Position numbers and translations under genes: made by a program. Below are positions 18,382 to 26,638 of a stretch of DNA of 64,000 bases, piece by piece; within the stretch, counting starts at the first letter, position 1; every line of letters begins with the position of its first letter. Source of the DNA: Methanomicrobia archaeon JdFR-19 (lineage in GTDB: Archaea > Halobacteriota > Methanosarcinia > DSM-18856 > Methermicoccaceae); the NCBI GenBank assembly GCA_002010075.1, contig MTMG01000008.1, forward strand, positions 50,149 to 114,148, read 5' to 3'. Below the pieces are notes generated by a model. The model was not told the origin of the DNA. It did no database searches and saw only the letters and a program-made list of their open reading frames with translations.

Positions 18382-21300
18382 GCACCACCTCCATTTTGGG
18401 AGAAGTTAAATGCAGCCTTCACTTGAGCAAGAATCTGGTTGTTCTGGAAGTGTCTCTGTTCTATCGCTCCTGGGTTGCACGCTGCAACACATGTTCCACA
18501 TCCTGTGCAGGCTGCTGGATTGATTGAAGACTTCTTTACAATCACCTTCTTACCATCCACCTCAACCTCTCTTTCACGCATCTCGATTGCGGTGTATGGA
18601 CACATCGGCACACACACCTCACATCCAATACACACATCCTCGTTCACACAGCTGACAATCCCCTCTGCCTCTATGAACTCTTTTGATAGGAGTGTGGCAG
18701 CTCTTGATGCGGCTGCAGAAGCCTGTGATAATGATTCTGGAATGTTTTTGGGTCCTTGGGCTGTACCACACAGATACACACCCGGAGTTGCAAAGTCAAC
18801 TGGTCTGAGTTTTACGTGTGCCTCAAAGAAGAAACCACTCACAACATCGATTGGAACTTTGAAGAGGAGCGAGGTCTCTTCTGCACCCTCAGGTGCAACC
18901 ATTGGTACAGAGAGTACTATGAGATCTGCAGGTATTGTCAGATTGCTTCTCAGAAGCCTGTCATATACAGATACATTGTCTTTTCCGACTACTGGGGGCT
19001 TGTCTGCGTCATACTTTATGAACACAACACCAAGCTCTCTTGCCCTCTGGTACAACTCCTCCATGAATCCATAGCTTCTTATGTCTCTGTAAATGATGTA
19101 CACCTGTGTATCGGGACTTTCCTCCTTTATACGGATAGCATTCTTGAGTGCTTCCATACAACAGGTTCTTGAACAGTATGTGCGTTCTGGACATCTTGCA
19201 CCAACGCACTGTATCATCACAACATTCTTTGCGTTTATCCCAGGCAGCCTCTTCTCAAGCTCCATCTGGGTAATCACATTCTCCTGTTCTCCATAGTGGT
19301 AGTATCCTTCTGGAACAAGCTCCCTCGCACCGGTTGCAACGATTGCAGCACCGAACTCTACGATCTTCTCTCCTTCTGGCGTCTCTATCTTACCTTCGAA
19401 GTTTCCTATGAATCCCTTTACCTCAACGAGCTTTGAGTTCAAGTAAAGTGTGATGTTTGGATGGTTCTTTACCTTCTCAATCAACGGCTCATATATTTCG
19501 GCTGGATTCCTGCCATCAGGAAGCTGGGTGATGTTTCTAAGATTCCCACCGAGTTCTCCTTCTCTCTCCACAAGATACACCGGGAAGCCCATATCTGCGA
19601 GGTCAAGTGCAGCAGTCATTCCAGATATACCACCGCCCAAAACAAGAGCAGAGTGGTTGAGAGGCAACCTCTCTCTATAAAGTGGGTTGAGCTTTACAGC
19701 CTTTGCAACCCCCATTCTAATAAGTTCCTTCGCCTTCTCAGTCGCTCTTTCTTTGTCTTCACGAGTTACCCATGAAACGTGCTCTCGAATGTTTACGAAT
19801 TCGAACAGATACGAGTTCAGTCCCGCCTCCCTCACAGTGTTCTGGAACAACGGCTCGTGAGTTCTTGGTGTGCATGCAGCAACCACAACTCTGTTCAGCT
19901 TGTATTTCTCTATTGCCTCCTTTATGAGCTCCTGGGTGTCTGAAGAGCACGAGTATTTGTTGTCCGTTGCATAGACAACATATGGTAAGCTCTTGGCGTA
20001 TTCTGCAACAGCCGGAACATCCACAACCCCTCCAATGTTCAGACCACAGTGGCACACAAACACTCCGACTCTTGGAATCTCACCACTCACGTCTCTCTCT
20101 GGTGGAAGCTCTGGCACTTCTATCATAGTTCCTCTTGCCTCAGCGAGCAAAGCCTCAGCTTTTGCAGCTGCACCCGAAGCCTGTGCAACCGTGTCTGGGA
20201 TGTCTTTTGGACCTTGTGCAGCTCCCAGAACGTACACACCCTCACGGGATGTACAGACAGGTGCCTCCATCTTTGTTTCCACAAACCCATACTCGTTCAG
20301 TTCGATTCCGAGAGCCTCTGCAAGCTCATATATCTTTGGATTCATATCTAGCCCAACAGACAGCACAACCATGTCTAAGTCCATGGTCTTTACCTTTCCA
20401 CTCTCATGGTCTTCGTACATCACATAGAGTGAGCCATCATCTCTGACACCAACTCCACTCGGCCTCGAGTCGATGTATTTTATGCCATAATCTTTCTGAG
20501 CTCTCTGGTAGAACTCCTCGAAACTCTTTCCAAATACCCTCACATCGATGTTGAAGATGTAGACCTCAAGTTCTGGGTCATGCTCAACAGCTATCATAGC
20601 TTCCTTGGTTGCATATGCACAGCACACACTCGAACAGTAGGGCTTACCCTCAGCAGTTGAGCGGGAGCCTATACATTGGATAAAACCAATCTTCTTTGGT
20701 TCTTTGTGGTCTGAACCCCTCACCACATGCCCAGCAGTTGGACCAGATGCGTTGAGGAGTCTCTCAAACTGCATCGATGTAACAACGTCGGGGTGTTCTG
20801 GATGGTATTGATAAAGTTTGGAAGGGTCATAGGCTTCGAATCCACTCGCAATTATCACCGCTCCAACATCAAGCAATATTTCCTTATCCTCATCCTCGTA
20901 ATTCACAGCATCAAACGGACAAACTTTTTTACACGCACCACACTTCCCCTTTGTCAAGTACAAACAGTGTTCAGGGTCGATTCTTGCAACTCTCGGAACA
21001 GCTTGTGGAAATGGTATGTATATTGCTTTTCTCTTGGCAAGCCCCTCTTCAAACTCTGCATCCACTTTAACAGGACACTTCTCCATACACAACCCACAGC
21101 CCGTACACTTCGTCTCATCCACATATCTCGCCTTTCTGACAACTTTGAGCTTGAAGTTTCCAGCCTCTCCACTCAGTCCTTTCACTTCAGAGAATGAGAG
21201 TAATTCGATGTTGGGGTGTCTTGCAGCCTCCACAAGCTTTGGTGAGAGAATACATATCGAACAGTCATTCGTTGGAAATGTTTTATCGAGTTGAGCCATC

Positions 21301-21425
21301 ACCCCTCCAATGGAGACATCAGATTCGATGAGATATACTTTGAATCCGCTGTCTGCGAGGTCAAGTGCAGCTTGTATTCCTCCCACTCCACCACCAGCGA
21401 CCGCAACAGCTCCAACCTTACTCAT
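18378..21425 (-). CDS. hdrA: Heterodisulfide reductase subunit A, double-length form
   Basis: The 1015-residue HdrA is about 350 residues longer than the methanogen type and contains two flavoprotein modules. The first FAD fold starts at AVAGGGVGG (residues 9-16) with iron-sulfur motifs [12 protein letters not shown] and [12 protein letters not shown] mid-protein [10 protein letters not shown] and a second FAD fold ([20 protein letters not shown], near residue 615) follow, then a ferredoxin tail ([12 protein letters not shown] and [14 protein letters not shown], about 930-985). HdrA is the flavin hub for electron bifurcation or confurcation. Overlaps with hdrB and mvhD show one transcript. 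It ends in TGA. Confidence 0.94.
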   Translation of the reverse strand: MSKVGAVAVAGGGVGGIQAALDLADSGFKVYLIESDVSIGGVMAQLDKTFPTNDCSICILSPKLVEAARHPNIELLSFSEVKGLSGEAGNFKLKVVRKARYVDETKCTGCGLCMEKCPVKVDAEFEEGLAKRKAIYIPFPQAVPRVARIDPEHCLYLTKGKCGACKKVCPFDAVNYEDEDKEILLDVGAVIIASGFEAYDPSKLYQYHPEHPDVVTSMQFERLLNASGPTAGHVVRGSDHKEPKKIGFIQCIGSRSTAEGKPYCSSVCCAYATKEAMIAVEHDPELEVYIFNIDVRVFGKSFEEFYQRAQKDYGIKYIDSRPSGVGVRDDGSLYVMYEDHESGKVKTMDLDMVVLSVGLDMNPKIYELAEALGIELNEYGFVETKMEAPVCTSREGVYVLGAAQGPKDIPDTVAQASGAAAKAEALLAEARGTMIEVPELPPERDVSGEIPRVGVFVCHCGLNIGGVVDVPAVAEYAKSLPYVVYATDNKYSCSSDTQELIKEAIEKYKLNRVVVAACTPRTHEPLFQNTVREAGLNSYLFEFVNIREHVSWVTREDKERATEKAKELIRMGVAKAVKLNPLYRERLPLNHSALVLGGGISGMTAALDLADMGFPVYLVEREGELGGNLRNITQLPDGRNPAEIYEPLIEKVKNHPNITLYLNSKLVEVKGFIGNFEGKIETPEGEKIVEFGAAIVATGARELVPEGYYHYGEQENVITQMELEKRLPGINAKNVVMIQCVGARCPERTYCSRTCCMEALKNAIRIKEESPDTQVYIIYRDIRSYGFMEELYQRARELGVVFIKYDADKPPVVGKDNVSVYDRLLRSNLTIPADLIVLSVPMVAPEGAEETSLLFKVPIDVVSGFFFEAHVKLRPVDFATPGVYLCGTAQGPKNIPESLSQASAAASRAATLLSKEFIEAEGIVSCVNEDVCIGCEVCVPMCPYTAIEMREREVEVDGKKVIVKKSSINPAACTGCGTCVAACNPGAIEQRHFQNNQILAQVKAAFNFSQNGGGA

Positions 21426-22309
21426 ACTCCTCCCTCCTTGGATATCTTGTTCAAAATATTCTCTGCTGGAACGATGTTCTTATCAAGTGCAACATCTGAC
21501 GAACTCAATCCCATTGCAACTCCCATGAGTTGGGTGAGGTAGAGAACAGGAATTCCGAATTTCTTTCCCATCTGGCTTTCTATCATAGCTTGCTGACCAT
21601 CCAGCATCGTGTGGCACATTGGACATACAACAGCTATGCAATCTGCTCCTTTTCTGACTGCCTCCTCCAGTATTTCAGCACTCAACTCGAACGATGTATC
21701 TCTATCGCCCATCAGAGTGGAGCCACCACAACATTTTACTTTATGTTCGAAGTTGATGACCTCGGCTCCGAGTGTCTCAAGTATGTTATCCATCGATGTA
21801 GGATTCACAGGATTCTCGAATGCGCATATCTTCGAAGGTCTCACGACAAGACAGCCATAATATGGAGCGACCTTTAAGCCTGAAAGCGGTTTTTTCACAT
21901 GCGCCTTTATTTCTTCAATGCCAACATCGTTTATCAGAACGTCAAGCAGATGTCTTATCGGAATCTTTGCTTCATAATTTATTCCAGCCTCTTTAAGAGC
22001 TTTGATTGCAATCTCTCCAACTTTTGTTTTGTTCTTTATTTCGTGTTCGGCTTTCCTCAGGTTGTTATAACATATATTACATGGAACAATACATTCGTAC
22101 CCCATTCTCTCTGCAATCGAGGCATTTCTGGCTGAAAGAGCAATAACAAGAGCTTTGTTGGTCGTTAGTTCGAGGGCACCACAGCAGTTCCAGTCCTCCA
22201 GCTCTTTGATTCCAATTCCGAGTTCATGGAAAACCTTCTCACACGACTTTGCATACTCCACTTCACTACCTTCAACGAAACACCCTGGATAAAAAGAATA
22301 TGTCTTCAA
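21422..22309 (-). CDS. hdrB: Heterodisulfide reductase subunit B
   Basis: The 295-residue HdrB reduces the CoM-S-S-CoB disulfide with two unusual [4Fe-4S] clusters held by CCG domains. Both are present: DWNCCGALE...CNICYNNL (about residues 40-85) and YYGCLV...VKCCGGS...CPMCHTMLD (about 153-240). The start codon is TTG, giving MKTYSFYPGC, overlapping the hdrC stop. It is cytoplasmic and partnered with HdrC and HdrA. It ends in TGA. Confidence 0.94.
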   Translation of the reverse strand: MKTYSFYPGCFVEGSEVEYAKSCEKVFHELGIGIKELEDWNCCGALELTTNKALVIALSARNASIAERMGYECIVPCNICYNNLRKAEHEIKNKTKVGEIAIKALKEAGINYEAKIPIRHLLDVLINDVGIEEIKAHVKKPLSGLKVAPYYGCLVVRPSKICAFENPVNPTSMDNILETLGAEVINFEHKVKCCGGSTLMGDRDTSFELSAEILEEAVRKGADCIAVVCPMCHTMLDGQQAMIESQMGKKFGIPVLYLTQLMGVAMGLSSSDVALDKNIVPAENILNKISKEGGV

Positions 22310-22872
22310 TGCTCTCCCTCCCTCACAATTTCGAATATCTTCTGAACTTGGTCCCTCTTTGAAATACTCTTTGCGAACAACGATATCTTCCCTTTGAAGA
22401 ACATCGCCTTACCAAGGGGCATGAATTCCATCAATCCTTTCAGCCCCTTGGTTTTCCATATGTGTTTTGCAATTACCATACTCTCATGAACACGTCCGTG
22501 TCTTCTCACAGACTCTGCAAATGCATTTTCAAATAGGTACAGTGGATTCTTTATTCTGACTCTACCCTTCTTCGCCTCTCTCTCTGAAAGAGACCTCAGA
22601 ACACTTATCAGTTCGGTCACCTTTACGTCTTGTGGACAATACTCATAACATGAATGACATTGCACACATCTCCAGAGATGCTCATCTCCAAGCACCTCAT
22701 CCCTCATTCCAACGAGTGTTTGGTGTATGTATCTTCTCGGATTGTACATTGGCTCAATTTCTGAAACAGGACAGCTGACAGTACACCCAGTGCAACTAAA
22801 ACACATCTTGAGTTGCTCTCCTCCTGGCTCCCTCATCACTTCGTACTTGAAACCTGGATCCAGTTCACCCAT
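22306..22872 (-). CDS. hdrC: Heterodisulfide reductase subunit C
   Basis: The 188-residue iron-sulfur subunit relays electrons from HdrA to HdrB. It has two [4Fe-4S] motifs, CFSCTGCTVSCPV (near residue 24) and CVQCHSCYEYCPQDV (near residue 70). ATG 22872 is preferred over an in-frame ATG 36 nt upstream because GGAGGG lies 8 nt before it. It is the first gene of the six-gene cluster hdrC-hdrB-hdrA-mvhD-fdhB-mopB. No membrane subunit (HdrDE) is present, so the complex is soluble. It ends in TGA. Confidence 0.93.
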   Translation of the reverse strand: MGELDPGFKYEVMREPGGEQLKMCFSCTGCTVSCPVSEIEPMYNPRRYIHQTLVGMRDEVLGDEHLWRCVQCHSCYEYCPQDVKVTELISVLRSLSEREAKKGRVRIKNPLYLFENAFAESVRRHGRVHESMVIAKHIWKTKGLKGLMEFMPLGKAMFFKGKISLFAKSISKRDQVQKIFEIVREGEH

Positions 22873-22879
22873 AGAATCA

Positions 22880-22952
22880 TCCCTCCATTGGATGCATAGA
22901 ACATGCATCCAAAATCATACTGAAAGCGATAAAACGACCACAATATTAAAAG
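22880..22952 (-). promoter_or_regulatory. Promoter and leader of the hdr cluster
   Basis: On the minus strand CTTTTAATATTG (complement of about 22941-22952) is a possible TATA box. A transcript starting about 25 nt downstream would have a leader of about 45 nt ending in GGAGGG (complement of 22881-22886), 8 nt before the hdrC ATG. The rnhB stop codon lies just upstream, so read-through from that operon is also possible. Confidence 0.4.
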
Positions 22953-22965
22953 CTTACGAAATAGC

Positions 22966-23580
22966 TCAGTTGTTTAAGAATCTCTTACATGTCTTCCATG
23001 ATGCCCTTGCGAAGGGGGGCAGCTCTCCCTTTTCTCTTACCCATTTTTCAAGAAATCGAATAGTTTTTACGTCGGTTGCGTACCCACTCCCAACCTCACC
23101 GTATATCTTTTTGATTTCCTCTATCTCCATGTCTCTCTAAACCTTTGCTACTATGGATGCTGCAGATACGACTGGAATCTTCTCATCTGCTTTGTGCATG
23201 CTTATTATCTTGATTTTCCGACCCACCAGCTCAGATATTCTTTTTCCGAATCTTTCAGCATTAACATCAGCTGCATCCACATATGCAACATCCACTCCCT
23301 TCACCAGATGTGCAAATGCATGAACCATAATCCAGTCCATACTCATTTCCTCTCTCATCTTGTCTATCTTCTGTGGAGAAATCTTCAGAACTCTTGTCTC
23401 AAACTTTTCCGTTATCTCCTCACAGATTTTTTTCCTTTTTTTTGGAGAGAGCTTTTTCGAGTCCCTCACGCCCATCTTCCTCAGCTCTTCCATTTCATTC
23501 TCATTAACAACAACACATGCAACACACATCGGCCCAAAGACAGGACCTTTTCCTGCCTCATCCACTCCCCCAATTTTCAT
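22966..23580 (-). CDS. rnhB: Ribonuclease HII, with in-frame TAG
   Basis: RNase HII removes RNA from RNA-DNA hybrids. The first 147 codons give GGVDEAGKGPVFGP (catalytic Asp-Glu), the DSKKLSPKKR motif, YVDAADVN and SAASIVAKV. Codon 148 (complement of 23137-23139) is TAG. The same frame then reads RDMEIEEIKKIYGEVGSGYATD, followed by GELPPFARASWKTC, exactly the family C-terminal region, and stops at TGA. The complete protein is 204 residues, the normal archaeal length. Truncation at TAG would remove the conserved GSGY.TD..T and SWKT segments. The ATG overlaps the znuB stop (ATGA); rnhB is the last gene of that operon. Confidence 0.92.
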
Positions 23581-24380
23581 GCCCTCACCTTGTTATAGAC
23601 GAAGAGTATTGTGAATACAAGTCCGCATACAAGCACGATGGTGCCTCCTGTTGCTATGTTCAGATAGTACGATGTCATAAGCCCGCACATCACAGCCCCA
23701 ACACCTATTAGGAGTGAGGTGAGGATACAGAGTGTCAGACTTCTGAACAATTGGAGTGAGGCAGCTGCTGGAATTATGAGAAGTGCTGAGACGAGTACAA
23801 TTCCAACGACCTTCATTGCACCCACCACAGTTATGGATATTAGTATTAGGAGGAGATAGTGCAATCTCTCGGTCTTTATGCCAGATGCCTTTGCACTCTC
23901 CTCATCGAAGCAGATGTAGATAAACTGTCTGTAAAAAACAACAACGCAGGCAAGTACAAATACCCCGAGCAGAATGATATAGTTGAGGTCTGAAGACGTG
24001 ACTGTAAGTATGTTTCCGAATAAATACCCGAACAAGTTCATTGTGTATCCCTTTGTCAGTCCGATAAGTACAACGCCAAAAGCCATCGAGATTGGGAATG
24101 CTATTCCTATTGCCGAGTCCTCAGATATCCTCCCCCCTCTGCTAACAGCACCTATCAATAATGCAATACAGATGGAGAACAGGAACGCCACTATGATAGG
24201 ATTCATACCGAGAAATATTCCGAGTGCCACCCCTCCAAACGCAGAGTGAGCTATGCCAGCACCCATGAAAGATATTCCCCTCAGCACAACAAACATCCCA
24301 ACAAGCGCACACAGAATAGCAACGAAAACACCTGCAACAATGGCTCTCTGCATGAATTCGTAGCTTAAAAGCTCAATCAT
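23577..24380 (-). CDS. znuB: Zinc/manganese-type ABC transporter permease
   Basis: The 267-residue membrane protein has about eight hydrophobic segments and belongs to the ABC-3 family (ZnuB/MntB/TroC). The conserved stretch GISFMGAGIAHSAFGGVALG occurs near residues 34-53, and a polar loop FDEESAKASGIK connects to the C-terminal helices. It forms the channel for the binding protein and ATPase encoded just upstream. It overlaps znuC by 8 nt and ends in TGA. Confidence 0.88.
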   Translation of the reverse strand: MIELLSYEFMQRAIVAGVFVAILCALVGMFVVLRGISFMGAGIAHSAFGGVALGIFLGMNPIIVAFLFSICIALLIGAVSRGGRISEDSAIGIAFPISMAFGVVLIGLTKGYTMNLFGYLFGNILTVTSSDLNYIILLGVFVLACVVVFYRQFIYICFDEESAKASGIKTERLHYLLLILISITVVGAMKVVGIVLVSALLIIPAAASLQLFRSLTLCILTSLLIGVGAVMCGLMTSYYLNIATGGTIVLVCGLVFTILFVYNKVRA

Positions 24381-25134
24381 GTTCCCTCAACCTCACACCC
24401 TTTCCCTCGCCATGCGTAAGGAAACCCACATCTCCACCGTACAATTCACACAAATGATCCTCATCAAACTCTCCAAGATGTGCATGCACCCTTTTGTTCA
24501 CGCACACTATCCTCTGAACGATCTTTGATACCACACCGATATCGTGAGATACCAACACGATCGTTGTTCCATTTTCATGGAGTTCTTTCAGAATGTTTTG
24601 GAGAATATGCTGAAACCTTATATCCACCCCAGTGGTTGGCTCGTCAAGCAAAAGAAGTTTTGGCTCTTTTGCAATTGCTCTTGCTATGAACACTCTCTGT
24701 TGCTCCCCTCCCGATAATTCTCCAATTGGTCTCTTTCTTAAATGGAAAATTCCAAGTTTTTTAAGTGCTTGATTTACCATGTCTCTCTCGTTATTGGTTG
24801 CTCTTCTGAGGAATGGCTTCCTTGCCAAGATGTCCATCAAAACAACATCCTCCACCCTTATGGGAAATCTCCAATCAACATTCGACCGCTGGGGGACATA
24901 TCCTACCCAGTCCCATTCCCTGTCAAGCTCTTGTGGATTTTTCCCAAATACTTTTACCTCCCCCCTTGTTGGTTTTATTATTCCTAGGATGAGTTTGAGT
25001 ATTGTTGTCTTGCCACCACCATTTGGTCCTATGAGCGACACGAACTCACCTTCTTCCACCCACAGATTAACATTCTCAAGAACTGGGTGTACATCATAGC
25101 TCATCCAAACATCCTTCAGTTCAATGATCTTCAT
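24373..25134 (-). CDS. znuC: Zinc/manganese-type ABC transporter ATP-binding protein
   Basis: The 253-residue ATPase has Walker A (GPNGGGKTT, about residues 36-44), the signature LSGGEQQR, Walker B (LLLLDEPTTGVD) and the switch His in VLVSHD. ATG 25134 is chosen because GGAGGG lies just before it; an in-frame TTG lies 12 nt upstream. It overlaps the end of znuA. Together with znuA and znuB it makes a complete importer, probably for zinc or manganese. It ends in TGA. Confidence 0.9.
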   Translation of the reverse strand: MKIIELKDVWMSYDVHPVLENVNLWVEEGEFVSLIGPNGGGKTTILKLILGIIKPTRGEVKVFGKNPQELDREWDWVGYVPQRSNVDWRFPIRVEDVVLMDILARKPFLRRATNNERDMVNQALKKLGIFHLRKRPIGELSGGEQQRVFIARAIAKEPKLLLLDEPTTGVDIRFQHILQNILKELHENGTTIVLVSHDIGVVSKIVQRIVCVNKRVHAHLGEFDEDHLCELYGGDVGFLTHGEGKGVRLREHD

Positions 25135-25984
25135 TCTTCCCTCCAAGTCCTTTCTTTAACTGAGCAAGATTATATTCCATCAGTTTTATGTACGTATCCC
25201 TTTGCGGGTCTTTGGGATCTCCAATTGGGTCAAGCGTGAGTACTTCTACATCGAGCTCGTTTGCAACTGTCAGTGCAAGTTGCGGATTTTGTTGTGGCTC
25301 AATAAATACCACCCCTGCATCGAGTTTCTTTGCCATCTCAATAACTTCTCTCAGTCTTGCAGGTGTAATCTCCTTCTCAGGTGTCTCTTCAATCGGTATC
25401 TCAGTGAGGTTGTATCTCATACACATGTATTCCCATGTGGGGTGAGTACTCACAAACACTTTCTTTGAGACGTTTTCAAAGGTTTCTCTGTACTCCATGT
25501 CAAGTTGTTGAAGTTGGAGGAGATAGCTCTGTGCTCTTTTTTCATAGTATTCCTCCCCTTCAGGGTCTATGTCGGATAGAGCGTCTTTTAATCTCACAAC
25601 AAAATCCTCAGCAAGCATCGGATCAAGCCACACATGTGGATTTCGGCCGGGTTGATAATCCTTTGTGAAGGTCAGAACTCTGACGCCGGTCTCCTTAACG
25701 AAATCCTCTGCCCAAAATTCGAGTCCTGTTCCAGTCTCAACAAACAAATCAGCTCTCTCAAAAACCTTTATTTGCTGTGGGGTTGGTTCCCAGGTGTGAG
25801 GATCTGCCCCTGGCGGGAGAAGAACAACAACGTCCACCCTTTCCCCCCCCACTTGCTTTACCATGTCCCCTATTGGATATATGGATACTATCACAGATAC
25901 CGTCGTGGTATTCTCTCCAGTACCTTCTTGTTCAATACAGCCCAACACACTCAACGTTATTGCAACCGCCAAGAGCCACTTCAC
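25121..25984 (-). CDS. znuA: Zinc/manganese-type ABC transporter substrate-binding lipoprotein
   Basis: The 287-residue cluster-A binding protein starts with a short hydrophobic signal and a lipobox ending in Cys16 (SVLGC), so it is likely anchored outside the cell membrane. Metal ligands are suggested by PGADPHTWEPTP (His about 62), NPHVWLDP (His about 115), STHPTW (His about 179) and the C-terminal acidic segment. The His-rich loop common in zinc-specific ZnuA is absent, so manganese or another metal is possible. It overlaps the mobA stop (ATGA) and ends in TGA. Confidence 0.88.
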   Translation of the reverse strand: MKWLLAVAITLSVLGCIEQEGTGENTTTVSVIVSIYPIGDMVKQVGGERVDVVVLLPPGADPHTWEPTPQQIKVFERADLFVETGTGLEFWAEDFVKETGVRVLTFTKDYQPGRNPHVWLDPMLAEDFVVRLKDALSDIDPEGEEYYEKRAQSYLLQLQQLDMEYRETFENVSKKVFVSTHPTWEYMCMRYNLTEIPIEETPEKEITPARLREVIEMAKKLDAGVVFIEPQQNPQLALTVANELDVEVLTLDPIGDPKDPQRDTYIKLMEYNLAQLKKGLGGKNEDH

Positions 25985-26586
25985 GATATTTCCCTCTCAA
26001 TGTTCAGTTCTTCGAGTATTGCAAGCTCCAACGGTGTATTGAAGCTCAGAGTTGCAGGCACACCTACGAGTCGTGCATCAACAAAAACTATCTCAAGCCC
26101 TTCAAGTACGTCAAGGATACTCACACCTCTTTCACTTCTTCCAACCTTATTAACAGTTCTCTCGATTCCAGCGAGCACGTTCTCCCTTCTATACATCGCA
26201 CACATTGGCTGGTGTGAAATCCAACAAGGTATGACCGCATCAGCCTCATTTGTGAAACTCAATAGCTTATTTGCAAACTCTTTCGAGCAAAAGGGATGGT
26301 CACATCCCACCACAAACACAACATCAGAAGAACACTCACGAAGACCGACCCTCAATCCCTCAACTGGCCCAATACCCTCAACCTCATCAACAACAGCTTT
26401 CGGAACCTCTTGAATCTTCTCAATCTTTGTTAGCTGTTCACACGTTCCCACACTCACAATCACATTACAGCCCCTAAAATTTTTTAACATTCTTTTTATC
26501 AATGGTTCCCCTCTGAACGTTGCAAGTGCTTTATTCACCCCAAATCTTTTACTCTCACCTCCCGCCATTATGAGCACATCGTACAT
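25981..26586 (-). CDS. mobA: Molybdenum cofactor guanylyltransferase (MobA-like)
   Basis: This 201-residue nucleotidyltransferase adds GMP to molybdopterin. Supporting motifs are the N-terminal LIMAGGESKRFGVNKAL (GTP loop), GIGPVEGLRVGL, VVGCDHPF and the C-terminal FNTPLEL. A CobY or CofC-like relative is less likely given the C-terminal motif. Its product could serve the molybdopterin subunit of the hdr cluster, but that is an inference. It heads the overlapping operon mobA-znuA-znuC-znuB-rnhB, and its ATG is about 27 nt from the TATA shared with gatE. It ends in TGA. Confidence 0.82.
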   Translation of the reverse strand: MYDVLIMAGGESKRFGVNKALATFRGEPLIKRMLKNFRGCNVIVSVGTCEQLTKIEKIQEVPKAVVDEVEGIGPVEGLRVGLRECSSDVVFVVGCDHPFCSKEFANKLLSFTNEADAVIPCWISHQPMCAMYRRENVLAGIERTVNKVGRSERGVSILDVLEGLEIVFVDARLVGVPATLSFNTPLELAILEELNIEREIS

Positions 26587-26607
26587 TTACATCAACATTG
26601 AGCAAAA

Positions 26608-26619
26608 CTCTATATCTAA
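26608..26619. promoter_or_regulatory. Shared TATA box (mobA / gatE)
   Basis: The block CTCTATATCTAA lies in the 52-bp divergent gap. Its centre (about 26613) is about 26 nt from the gatE ATG at 26639 and about 27 nt from the mobA ATG at 26586. Neither gene has a Shine-Dalgarno close to its start, in line with two leaderless transcripts from one TATA region. Confidence 0.45.
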
Positions 26620-26638
26620 CTTACCAAAACTACAGAAC

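Noticed and set aside
15269-21425. In-frame TGA as selenocysteine in the MopB or HdrA proteins
   Set aside because: Neither gene contains an internal TGA; each TGA seen is at a plausible C-terminus overlapping or abutting the next gene.
15215-21542. Long plus-strand open frames (for example 15215-16018, 18439-19074, 19993-20427) opposite the hdr cluster
   Set aside because: They mirror well-supported minus-strand genes, show no family motifs, and have low-complexity Ser/Thr/Pro-rich shadow composition.
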